Below are positions 55,397 through 63,235 of a stretch of DNA of 64,000 nt, in pieces; position 1 is the stretch's first letter; each line of letters begins with the position of its first letter. Both the position numbers and the translations under genes were made by a program. Origin of the DNA: Niallia taxi (GTDB lineage: Bacteria; Bacillota; Bacilli; Bacillales; Cytobacillaceae); NCBI RefSeq assembly GCF_004005475.1, contig NZ_RZTZ01000004.1:62001-126000 (forward strand). The letters run 5' to 3'. A model generated the notes under the pieces. It worked only from the letters and a program-made list of their open reading frames with translations, ran no database searches and was not told the DNA's origin.

Positions 55397-55789
55397 ATGA
55401 CTAATAGTCCCCAAATATCAGAAGCAGAATATGAAGTGATGAACGTTGTGTGGAAATATGAGCCCATCTCCACACCTGAGGTAGTCGATAAGCTGTCATC
55501 TGCAGAGTTTGACTGGAAGCCGAATACAATTCATACGATGCTTGCACGTCTTGTAAAGAAAAAGGCACTCCACGCAAAAAAAAATGGCAGAGTGTTTATT
55601 TATACATCACTAGTCGAAAAGCACGATTATATAGAGCAAAAAAGTAAAACCTTCCTTAAGCAATTTTTCGACGGCACATTAAATTCAATGGTATTAAATT
55701 TCATTGAAAACGATAAGTTGTCTAATGAAGATATTTCTGAATTACAGAAAATATTATCACAGAGGGAGAAAGAGGGAGGGCAAAAATAA
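55397..55789 (+). CDS. blaI: BlaI/MecI-family repressor
   Basis: 130 residues from ATG 55397 (AGGAGG 10 nt upstream); the longer frame from 55340 includes the promoter. Winged HTH (about 8-75: ISEAEYEVMNVVWKYEPIST, WKPNTIHTMLARLVKKKALH) and a C-terminal dimer domain. Asn101-Phe102 (MVLNFIEN) sits exactly where staphylococcal BlaI and MecI are cleaved on induction. It overlaps blaR1 by 1 bp (TAATG). Confidence 0.92.
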   Translation: MTNSPQISEAEYEVMNVVWKYEPISTPEVVDKLSSAEFDWKPNTIHTMLARLVKKKALHAKKNGRVFIYTSLVEKHDYIEQKSKTFLKQFFDGTLNSMVLNFIENDKLSNEDISELQKILSQREKEGGQK

Positions 55790-57588
55790 TGGATATCGTT
55801 GTACAACAGCTTTTGCTTAATACAATAGCGTTATCCCTCCTGGTTTTTATTATTCTCTTGTTGAAAAAGGCATTAACTAACCATATGTCAGTAAAAACAC
55901 ATTATAAAATTTGGTTTTTTCTATTTGTTCCTCTTTTTGTTTCCATTTTTCCATGGAATTATTTAGGTTTAGGTGAAGGAATACAATATATTAAAAACTT
56001 GCTGACGTATACTGGTAATACTTCACCTCAGAGTGCGTACAAAAGTGGTGGTCTAACAGAGTCTAATAATACAAATACTGATTTAATCCGTGATTTTTCC
56101 GTTTCTGTACACAACTCAACACCAGAATATGTTTCCCAGCTAGTATTTGCTGTTTGGATAATTGGCATGGTGCTTTGTCTTGTCATACTGATTTATTCAA
56201 ACTATCAACTTAACAAACTGAAAAAGTCTGCTGTTACCATTAAGAACAATAAAATAAATGTATTATTAGAAGAGTGTAAAGAGGTTGTTGGGATGAAAAG
56301 AAATATTATCCTGAAAGAAACACCTCTTATTACCACGCCAATTACGTTTGGTATTTTCAAGCCCTATATACTAGTACCATCAAACATACAAGCAGTATTT
56401 ACTTTAAAAGAAATTAAATATGTATTACTGCATGAGCTAACACATCATAAAAATAAAGATATGCTTGTCAATTATGTGATGTGGATTCTTCAAATTGTAT
56501 ATTGGTTCAATCCATTATTGTGGTATTCCTTAAAAAGGATACGAATAGACCGCGAATTGGCTTGTGATGATTCGGTTCTAAATCTTTTAGATGAGAGCGG
56601 CTATATCGAATATGGCCATACTATTATTCGATTTGCCCATAAAAAACAGGAGAAGCCATTTGAATTATTTGCCTCGGGAATTGGCGGAACTAAACAACAA
56701 ATTAAACAAAGAATCCAAAGTATTGCTAACTTTTCTAAAGCATCTTCTTTATTGAAATGGAAGAGTAAGATTATCTGTATGCTTTTGGGAATACTTGTAC
56801 TCGTTATTACACCACTTACGACTGTAATAGCTGCTTCAAATGCTGTGTTTCATTTTGATGGGAAGAATACAACCTATGAAGATTTAGATACGTATTTTAA
56901 AGGCTATAAAGGAAGCTTTATTTTATACGATGCAGCCAATAATCATTTTCAAATATACAATCGTAAATTAAGTGAACAAAGGGTTTCACCAGATAGCACA
57001 TATAAAATTTATTCTGGGTTATTTGCATTAGAATCAAATATTGTATCAATAAATAACTCTGAACAGAAGTGGAATGGGAAAAGTAATCCTTTTAAAGAGT
57101 GGGATAAAGACCATAACTTAACTTCTGCCATGAGGAATTCAGTAAACTGGTATTTTCAAAATCTGGATCAAGAGGTTGGAGATAAACACCTGCAAGCTTA
57201 TTTCAATAAAGTGAACTATGGAAATAAGGACATGTCAGGAGGTTTGGATACCTATTGGATGGAATCTTCTCTGAAAATATCACCAATTGAACAAGTGATT
57301 TTATTACATGAGCTATCAGAAAATAAGTTTGGCTTTAAAACAGAAAATGTGGAAGCAATAAAAGAAGCAATGTTAATTGATGACCAAAAGGATAAGCGAT
57401 TATATGGAAAAACTGGAACAGGAACGATAAATGGAAAGAATATAAATGGCTGGTTTGTTGGCTTTGTGAAAAAAGGAGAGCATAGCTATTATTTTGCGAT
57501 CAATATTCAAAACCAGGGAACAGAAGCCAGTGGAAGTAAGGCTATGGAGATAGCCAAGCAAATTCTAAAGGATAAAAATATATATTAA
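55789..57588 (+). CDS. blaR1: BlaR1/MecR1-type beta-lactam sensor protease
   Basis: 599 residues. Membrane helices near 8-28, 40-58, 115-136 and 326-348 surround the cytoplasmic M56 zinc protease domain with HELTH at 215-219 and a downstream ELACDD. The C-terminal extracellular sensor has the penicilloyl-serine motif STYK (403-406), SVN (451-453) and KTGT (541-544). Acylation by a beta-lactam activates the protease and leads to BlaI cleavage. All key residues are intact. Confidence 0.93.
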   Translation: MDIVVQQLLLNTIALSLLVFIILLLKKALTNHMSVKTHYKIWFFLFVPLFVSIFPWNYLGLGEGIQYIKNLLTYTGNTSPQSAYKSGGLTESNNTNTDLIRDFSVSVHNSTPEYVSQLVFAVWIIGMVLCLVILIYSNYQLNKLKKSAVTIKNNKINVLLEECKEVVGMKRNIILKETPLITTPITFGIFKPYILVPSNIQAVFTLKEIKYVLLHELTHHKNKDMLVNYVMWILQIVYWFNPLLWYSLKRIRIDRELACDDSVLNLLDESGYIEYGHTIIRFAHKKQEKPFELFASGIGGTKQQIKQRIQSIANFSKASSLLKWKSKIICMLLGILVLVITPLTTVIAASNAVFHFDGKNTTYEDLDTYFKGYKGSFILYDAANNHFQIYNRKLSEQRVSPDSTYKIYSGLFALESNIVSINNSEQKWNGKSNPFKEWDKDHNLTSAMRNSVNWYFQNLDQEVGDKHLQAYFNKVNYGNKDMSGGLDTYWMESSLKISPIEQVILLHELSENKFGFKTENVEAIKEAMLIDDQKDKRLYGKTGTGTINGKNINGWFVGFVKKGEHSYYFAINIQNQGTEASGSKAMEIAKQILKDKNIY

Positions 57589-57595
57589 AATTACG

Positions 57596-57624
57596 GCCGA
57601 AAAGAGTTCAGCGTTCTTTTTGGC
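57596..57624 (+). terminator. Terminator after blaR1
   Basis: GCCGAAAAGA (57596-57605) with TCTTTTTGGC (57615-57624), one G-T pair. It separates blaIR1 from the next PBP gene, which has its own operator. Confidence 0.65.
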
Positions 57625-57639
57625 TTCATTCTGCAACTA

Positions 57640-57659
57640 AATACTACAATTGTAGTATT
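57640..57659 (+). promoter_or_regulatory. Perfect 20-bp BlaI operator before second PBP gene
   Basis: AATACTACAATTGTAGTATT is a perfect palindrome and the best BlaI/MecI dyad in the window. It lies 35 bp before the start codon, at the expected promoter position. Confidence 0.9.
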
Positions 57660-57694
57660 TATTTCGATGTCACATATGGAAAGGGGAAATTACT

Positions 57695-59737
57695 ATGAAG
57701 CAAAAAAGTAAAAAACCATCAAAAGCAAATAATCAATACCGAATAAGAATCACGGGTATCTTTTTTGCCGTCTTTATGTTGTTTTCGGTTCTGATTATAC
57801 GCTTAGGATTAATTCAAATTGTAAGTGGGGAAGAGTACTCTGCACAAGTAAAAAATAAAGTAGTTACTCCAGTTAGTACCTCTGTTCCGCGTGGGAAAAT
57901 TTATGATGCAAATAATAGATTAGTAGTCTACAATATTCCAGCTAAGGCAATTGTGTATACACCGCCATTACATCCACAGCCAGAAGATATGCTAAGCTTG
58001 GCCAAAAAGTTGGCTGACTTTGTCGCAATGAATAAAAAGGACATAAAAAAAGTGACTATCAGGGATTTAAAGGATATTTGGCTGCTGGAAAATGACAATG
58101 GATCGAGGCTACTGACAGACAAGGAAGAAAAATTAGCGAAAGACGATAAATTGGATGATAAGGAAATATATAATTTAAAATTAAATCGTATTACAGAGAA
58201 GGATTTAAAGTCTATAAATAAAAATATGGCGGCTATATACCGTAAGATATCGACTGCAACAGCATTTACCAAAACAGTCATAAAAAATGAAGATGTGACA
58301 AATCAAGAATATGCAATTGCCGCTGAAACGCTCGAAAATCTGCCGGGGATTGATGTAACGACAGATTGGAAAAGAGCGCAGAAATTCGGAAGCACTTTTA
58401 ACAACATGCTTGGTAAAGTAACGACTACAGAAGAAGGTCTGCCAGAAGAAAAATTAGATTACTACACTTCCAAAGGGTACAAGCTTAATGACCGGGTTGG
58501 AAAAAGCTATATAGAAGAGCTTTATGATAGTGTGCTACAGGGTCAAAATGAAGTTGTAAACGTAAGTACAGACAGAAATGGAGACATAGTGGACACAGAC
58601 GTAATCACCGAGGGGAAAAACGGTAATGATATTGTTTTAACAATTGATATGGACTTCCAAGAGGAAGTCGAAAAAATAATGCAGGAGGAGCTTGTCGCTG
58701 CTATTCAAAAGCCTCATACAAATTTGCTGGACACTGCCTTTGTCGTAGCGATGGAGCCAAAAACTGGCAGGATACTTGCTATGTCAGGACAAGTGTATAA
58801 TCGGAAGTTTAAGGAATTTAGCGATTTCACGCCGGGAACCTTTACTTATGCGTTTGAACAAGGCTCTGTTGTTAAGGGAGCAACAGTTTTAGCTGGTTTT
58901 CAGTCAGGTGTGAGAAATATAGGCGAAACAGAGCGTGATGAAGTTATGAGATTTAAAGGCTCTGGAACCTTTTCTTCTTACCAGACGATGGGGATAGTTG
59001 ATGATTTAGAAGCAATTGAACGATCATCCAACATATATATGTGGAAAACAGCGATTGAAATGATGGACGGTAAGTATATTCCTAATGGCACATTAAATAT
59101 AGATCCCAAAAGAATCGAAACAATTCGCTATTATTTTAACCAGTTTGGCTTAGGCGCTCCGACAGGCATTGGTTTTGATAATGAAACAGCTGGAATTAAA
59201 GGAGACAATGTCAGCACTTATTTTCAAATTGGTATCGGACAATTAGATACATATACACCAATGCAAATTGCTCAATATATGACAACGATCGCTAATGGCG
59301 GGTACCGCATGAAGCCACAGCTTGTAAAGGAAATCCGTGAATCGAATACCGATGAAAAAGGACTGGGAAAGATTGTAGATGAAATGGAACCAGTTGTATT
59401 GAATAAAGTTGACATGAATAATGAAATGATTGAGCGGGTTCAACAAGGGCTACGGCTTGTAACTCACGGTTCCCAAGGTACAGCAAGGAGCTATTTCGCC
59501 AATGAACCGTATGATGCAGCAGGAAAAACAGGGACCTCTGAATCCTATAAAAATGGTGTAAAGACTTGGAATCTCTCATTCGCAGGCTATGCCCCATATA
59601 ATGATCCGCAAATCGCTATAGCAGTTATCGTTCCAAATGCTTATCTTGACGGCTTCACACAGCCGCACAGTGCAGCAAATATCATTAGTCAAAGGGTGTT
59701 CCGAGCCTATTTTAAGAACCACCCAACAACAAAGTAA
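57695..59737 (+). CDS. Class B penicillin-binding protein, PBP2B-like
   Basis: 680 residues, AAAGGGGA upstream. Short basic cytoplasmic end, membrane helix about 18-40, dimerisation domain (PRGKIYDANNRLVVYNIPAK at about 65), transpeptidase with S391-VVK, SSN 444-446 and KTGT 611-614. No PASTA repeats, unlike PBP2x or SpoVD. Class B PBP for septal or lateral wall synthesis. The 20-bp BlaI palindrome upstream puts it in the same beta-lactam-induced regulon as the PBP2a-like gene. Confidence 0.9.
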   Translation: MKQKSKKPSKANNQYRIRITGIFFAVFMLFSVLIIRLGLIQIVSGEEYSAQVKNKVVTPVSTSVPRGKIYDANNRLVVYNIPAKAIVYTPPLHPQPEDMLSLAKKLADFVAMNKKDIKKVTIRDLKDIWLLENDNGSRLLTDKEEKLAKDDKLDDKEIYNLKLNRITEKDLKSINKNMAAIYRKISTATAFTKTVIKNEDVTNQEYAIAAETLENLPGIDVTTDWKRAQKFGSTFNNMLGKVTTTEEGLPEEKLDYYTSKGYKLNDRVGKSYIEELYDSVLQGQNEVVNVSTDRNGDIVDTDVITEGKNGNDIVLTIDMDFQEEVEKIMQEELVAAIQKPHTNLLDTAFVVAMEPKTGRILAMSGQVYNRKFKEFSDFTPGTFTYAFEQGSVVKGATVLAGFQSGVRNIGETERDEVMRFKGSGTFSSYQTMGIVDDLEAIERSSNIYMWKTAIEMMDGKYIPNGTLNIDPKRIETIRYYFNQFGLGAPTGIGFDNETAGIKGDNVSTYFQIGIGQLDTYTPMQIAQYMTTIANGGYRMKPQLVKEIRESNTDEKGLGKIVDEMEPVVLNKVDMNNEMIERVQQGLRLVTHGSQGTARSYFANEPYDAAGKTGTSESYKNGVKTWNLSFAGYAPYNDPQIAIAVIVPNAYLDGFTQPHSAANIISQRVFRAYFKNHPTTK

Positions 59738-59763
59738 ATCCATTCCTTTTTATCACCTATAAG

Positions 59764-59796
59764 TGAATCACCCATAGAATAACAGGGGGTGATTCA
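59764..59796 (+). promoter_or_regulatory. Hairpin enclosing the ribosome site of the next gene
   Basis: TGAATCACCC (59764-59773) pairs perfectly with GGGTGATTCA (59787-59796). The G-rich ribosome site (59785-59789) is mostly within the right arm, so translation may be limited or regulated. Confidence 0.5.
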
Positions 59797-59797
59797 T

Positions 59798-60619
59798 GTG
59801 GTGTTTCGAAAGGAAAAGGAAGAAGCCGCACGGAACCAGAAATACTTTCGGCCGTCTTCTTTACTTGCGTTAAATTTAAGATTTAGCGATTGGACATTTT
59901 TTGATGAATATTATGACAAATCATACGATCAAATACATCTGCCTGCACAGTTAACTAAAACCCCTGAAGATACTGTTATCAATTACTTTAGCATTTTGCG
60001 TGAAGCTGCAAATCTTGCGATTAGGTATTGTGGTTCGGTTGGAAACGGTAATATTCCTTATCCAATCGCTTATAACTTTTTATCGAAAGCCTATCAAAAA
60101 ACGATGGATTATAAAGCCTATTTAAACTCATTTGCAGGAGTAGGACATATTAATTTAATAAAGCTTTGTAAGATACCTGATGGAACACAAGGAATTCGGT
60201 ACTTTTATGAAATTGAAAAAATTATCAGCTTAATAGAACCGAATGAGGAGTACTTTGGTTATTCATATGGATTTATAGACCTTATTCATGAGAATGACGG
60301 GTATCGTATTAATAAGATTGAACAAGAGCGTGAAGACTTTCTATGTGCACCATATCATCTTTGGCAGCATGATGCAGAATCAGTAATTGATGTAAAATAC
60401 GGAGATTGGTGTAAATTAATTAAGAAAAGATATCCTGCTGTAATTAGTGGTTATATTAAATATATATATTTTTACGGCAATGATGGTGCAAGCTACTTTT
60501 TCATTTTCATCATTTTGACAAATGGAACAGACGTGGAAATTGCTTCATTTCGTAATGATGGTGGTGGAAAATGGAAGCCGCTGAAAATGAATCCTGATAA
60601 AGACTGTTTAATCCAATAA
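59798..60619 (+). CDS. Unknown protein of about 273 residues
   Basis: In-frame GTG codons at 59789, 59798 and 59801 are possible starts; 59798 gives the best spacing to GGGGG. No signal peptide or clear membrane span. Recognisable stretches: LNLRFSDWTFFDEYYDKSYD, NYFSILREAANLAIRYCG, CAPYHLWQHDAESVIDVKYG, then a beta-rich end (YIYFYGNDGASYFFIFIILT). I recognise no family. It is a stable-looking orphan with its own terminator. Confidence 0.65.
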   Translation: MVFRKEKEEAARNQKYFRPSSLLALNLRFSDWTFFDEYYDKSYDQIHLPAQLTKTPEDTVINYFSILREAANLAIRYCGSVGNGNIPYPIAYNFLSKAYQKTMDYKAYLNSFAGVGHINLIKLCKIPDGTQGIRYFYEIEKIISLIEPNEEYFGYSYGFIDLIHENDGYRINKIEQEREDFLCAPYHLWQHDAESVIDVKYGDWCKLIKKRYPAVISGYIKYIYFYGNDGASYFFIFIILTNGTDVEIASFRNDGGGKWKPLKMNPDKDCLIQ

Positions 60620-60629
60620 GGGTTCTTTA

Positions 60630-60662
60630 GGTGCTTCCTTTTTAGTGGAAGCACCTTTTTTT
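60630..60662 (+). terminator. Rho-independent terminator
   Basis: GGTGCTTCC (60630-60638) pairs with GGAAGCACC (60647-60655), then T7. Confidence 0.92.
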
Positions 60663-60744
60663 ATGGAAAGAAGGAATTAAGATATTTTTGTATAATTATT
60701 AAATTATATTTATTTTTATACAATTAGAAGAGGGGGGTAAGACA

Positions 60745-61497
60745 ATGACAAGCAAGAAAATAATCCGAAAAATAGAGGAATTATCAATGAATGCTTTACC
60801 TGCACTGCAAACACAGCTTTATGATGGCTGGGTAGTACGATTTGCTGATGGATATACAAAAAGAGCAAATTCGATTAATCCGATTTATTTTTCAAAAGAG
60901 GATGTACATGACAAAATAGAAACTGTTGAACAAATGTATCGCAAAAAGAATTTAAAGGTAGTTTATAAAATGACCAAGCAAGTGTCACCTGAAAACTTAG
61001 ATTTTATTTTGGAAGAAAGCAGATATATTCAGGATAGTTTGACTAGTGTTCAAACTTTGTCCTTACAGGATGTACAAATAGAATTAAAACATCATGCAAT
61101 TGTGTATAACGATTTACAAGCTGATTGGTTCCGCAACTTTTGTAAGCTAAACTCTGTTAAGGAACAAGACCGAATAACAATGAACAACATGCTAAATAAT
61201 ATAATCGCTGAAACTCGCTATTTTCAATTAACGGATGAGAGCAATGAAATTGTTGCTTGTGGGATGTGTGTATTGGAAAATAACTGTATTGGGTTGTTTG
61301 ATATCGTGACATCTGAAAAGCAAAGAAACAGAGGGTATGGTTTTAAACTCATTCAAAGCATTTTACAATGGGGTAAGGAAAATGGAGCCAGATTGGCTTA
61401 CCTTCAAGTCATGTTAAATAATCCTCCAGCATTAAAGCTATACTCAAAACTAGGTTTTAAGGAAGTTTATCAATACTGGTATAGAATAAAAGCATAG
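60745..61497 (+). CDS. GNAT-family N-acetyltransferase
   Basis: 250 residues, AGAGGGGGG upstream. N-terminal part (about 1-110, WVVRFADGYTKRANSINPIY) precedes a C-terminal GNAT domain (about 130-250) with acetyl-CoA motif A VTSEKQRNRGYGFKLIQSIL and the end ALKLYSKLGFKEVYQYWYR. The arrangement (a first domain starting YDGWVVRFADGYTKRANS) is common in Bacillus GNATs of unknown substrate. Confidence 0.87.
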   Translation: MTSKKIIRKIEELSMNALPALQTQLYDGWVVRFADGYTKRANSINPIYFSKEDVHDKIETVEQMYRKKNLKVVYKMTKQVSPENLDFILEESRYIQDSLTSVQTLSLQDVQIELKHHAIVYNDLQADWFRNFCKLNSVKEQDRITMNNMLNNIIAETRYFQLTDESNEIVACGMCVLENNCIGLFDIVTSEKQRNRGYGFKLIQSILQWGKENGARLAYLQVMLNNPPALKLYSKLGFKEVYQYWYRIKA

Positions 61498-61504
61498 TAA
61501 AAGG

Positions 61505-61534
61505 ACTTTCCTTTAAGCAGAGGAAAGTTTTTTT
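61505..61534 (+). terminator. Rho-independent terminator
   Basis: ACTTTCCT (61505-61512) pairs with AGGAAAGT (61521-61528), then T6. Confidence 0.85.
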
Positions 61535-61572
61535 GACGGTTCCAGTAACAAATTTTAGTTGAAAGGTAGTTA

Positions 61573-61701
61573 TTGACAGATACTGTATTGTATTGTAAAA
61601 TTATCTTGAATTAAAGATAATTTAATTCAGTCTTTCTTTGCAACTCCTTAATTATATGAGGAGTTTTATAAATAAAACTTATCTCGAATTCGAGATAAGT
61701 T
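61573..61701 (+). promoter_or_regulatory. Promoter with two MarR/MhqR-like palindromes
   Basis: TTGACA (61573-61578), 17 nt, TAAAAT (61596-61601). ATTATCTTGAATTAAAGATA (61600-61619) overlaps the -10 edge. The perfect 26-bp palindrome 61676-61701 has core ATCTCGAATTCGAGAT, matching the MhqR box as I remember it from B. subtilis. A hairpin AACTCCT/AGGAGTT (about 61641-61666) lies between them in the leader. Confidence 0.7.
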
Positions 61702-61741
61702 GCTAAGAAGACAAAATATAACAAGTATGGAGGTAACAATT

Positions 61742-61975
61742 ATGAGAGAGAAATTGAATAGAATAAACGAATTAGCTAGAATTTCTAAAATAAGAAACTT
61801 AACACAAGAAGAAATAGACGAACGCGAACTCCTTTTTAATAGATATATCAAAGAGTTTCGTGGCTCCATGGATAGCATCCTGTTAAATACAACCATTATT
61901 GACCCATTGGGAAATGATGTTACACCAGAAAAATTGAAAGAAGAACAAGAAAAAAGTCGAGATGTTACTCAATAG
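61742..61975 (+). CDS. DUF896 (YnzC-like) small protein
   Basis: 77 residues, ATG 61742 with TGGAGG. Two-helix N-terminal hairpin KLNRINELARISKIRNLTQE with ERELLFNRYIKEFRGSMDSI, then a DPLGNDVTPEKLKEEQEK tail. This is the DUF896 family, a small alpha-helical protein often near SOS or ribosome genes; function is unknown. Here it is behind an MhqR-like operator, which is unusual. Confidence 0.87.
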   Translation: MREKLNRINELARISKIRNLTQEEIDERELLFNRYIKEFRGSMDSILLNTTIIDPLGNDVTPEKLKEEQEKSRDVTQ

Positions 61976-63152
61976 AAGAAGAGTGGCAGTGGTAAACAGA
62001 ATTTATTTATTATATGTAAAAAAAGCGCCTTGTTAATGTAACGAGGCGCTTTAATGAATTTAATGTTTTTAGCGGCTAACATGTACTGGACTGCCTTTTT
62101 CTAGTTGTGCTAATTATTCAAAAAAACTAATCCATATTAAGTTCTGCAACTTATCTGACTACCGTGATATATTTATTTTATATTGGAACCTCCTTTCTTA
62201 TCTGTCCGTGTATATAAATGAAAATAATGGTAGAAGGTTGAGATGGGGGAATGAAAGATGAAAAATGGAAAAGCTACTGCATTTATTTTTGGTGATTAGA
62301 CCATAATTACTATTTTTGAGGGGTATAGGATAATTTTTGATTGATTAGCTTGTTTTTTAGGTGTGATGGTTTAAGGAAATAAATCGCTGCAAGCAAGAGG
62401 AAAGAAAAACGGTGATAATAGGCTTTCTTTGTGGTAGTGTATGTGTTTCATTTCTGATAATCTTAATAGTTTATTTCATTTATGGCGTGATATAACTTTG
62501 ATTTTGAAAATTCTTACAAAATGGAGCATTCGAATATGTGCAACGGCAATTATCTGCGAAGAATAGATGCTTTTTAAGTAATATATTAAGTCAATAATTA
62601 AGGGAAGGAATTATATAAGTCGTAGGGAAACTACTATTTTTTCATGTGAAAACAACTTCTTTTATTAGGGGAGGATTTAGTAAGGGAGGACCGGAATAAT
62701 AGCAGTCTCAAAGATGATGTTGTGAACTATTTCATATTCTTAATAATACTTGCTGAACTCATAATAAGTTCTACTCATAGAATTTTATTCATGATAAGCT
62801 TTGTTCCGATTTTTCCCAAAGATCTATTTAGCTCAAGACCACAGGTGCCACCCTAAGTATCATTCTAAGTACATCTATGATCCGCGGATTCTATAGAGTT
62901 GGTAGAAAACCAATGATACCAAGGTCTAAACCATCCTTGGTAATCCAGACTTAATACCTTTTTTTCATCTTCAAAATAATTAAATTTTTATAGATTGGTA
63001 CCCTAAAATTCAAACACCGCAATATACAATGAATATGTTTATTCATTTCTAAAAAATCTGTATAAGTATTATATTTATACACTGAATATATACACTCTTG
63101 TGTCCCCTTATCTGCAATGTTATACTAATTTCAGTTTAATTTATCCAAAGGG
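61976..63152. other. 1.2-kb gene-poor region before a mobile-element gene
   Basis: A bidirectional terminator (62023-62053) ends the DUF896 gene. The rest has no supported coding sequence on either strand; two frames of 13 codons (one at about 62258, MKNGKATAFIFGD) are too short to call. It could be a mobile-element junction or decayed genes. No direct repeats or tRNA end recognised. Confidence 0.45.
62023..62053. terminator. Bidirectional terminator
   Basis: AAAGCGCCTTGTT (62023-62035) pairs with AACGAGGCGCTTT (62041-62053), one G-T pair, five-base loop. Confidence 0.9.
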
Positions 63153-63211
63153 AAAGACCCTATCATTGAAGAGGTAGTATTACTGCTTCTTATTTGATAG
63201 GGTCTTTTTTT
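63153..63211 (+). terminator. Terminator hairpin in the leader of the last gene
   Basis: AAAGACCCTATCA (63153-63165) pairs with TGATAGGGTCTTT (63195-63207) and T7 follows; an inner GAAG/CTTC pair closes the loop. It sits about 12 bp before the AAGGAG ribosome site and over 1.1 kb from the nearest upstream coding end, so it may be a leader attenuator. Confidence 0.75.
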
Positions 63212-63235
63212 GTTAAAAATAAGGAGTGGGGAAAA

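Noticed and set aside
53268-57588. Classical beta-lactamase (bla) operon
   Set aside because: Neither PBP-like gene has beta-lactamase length or motifs; both are ~680-residue membrane transpeptidases.
61598-61701. Palindromes before DUF896 as terminators
   Set aside because: Neither is followed by a T run, and their shared ATCTyGAATT core at a strong promoter points to operators.
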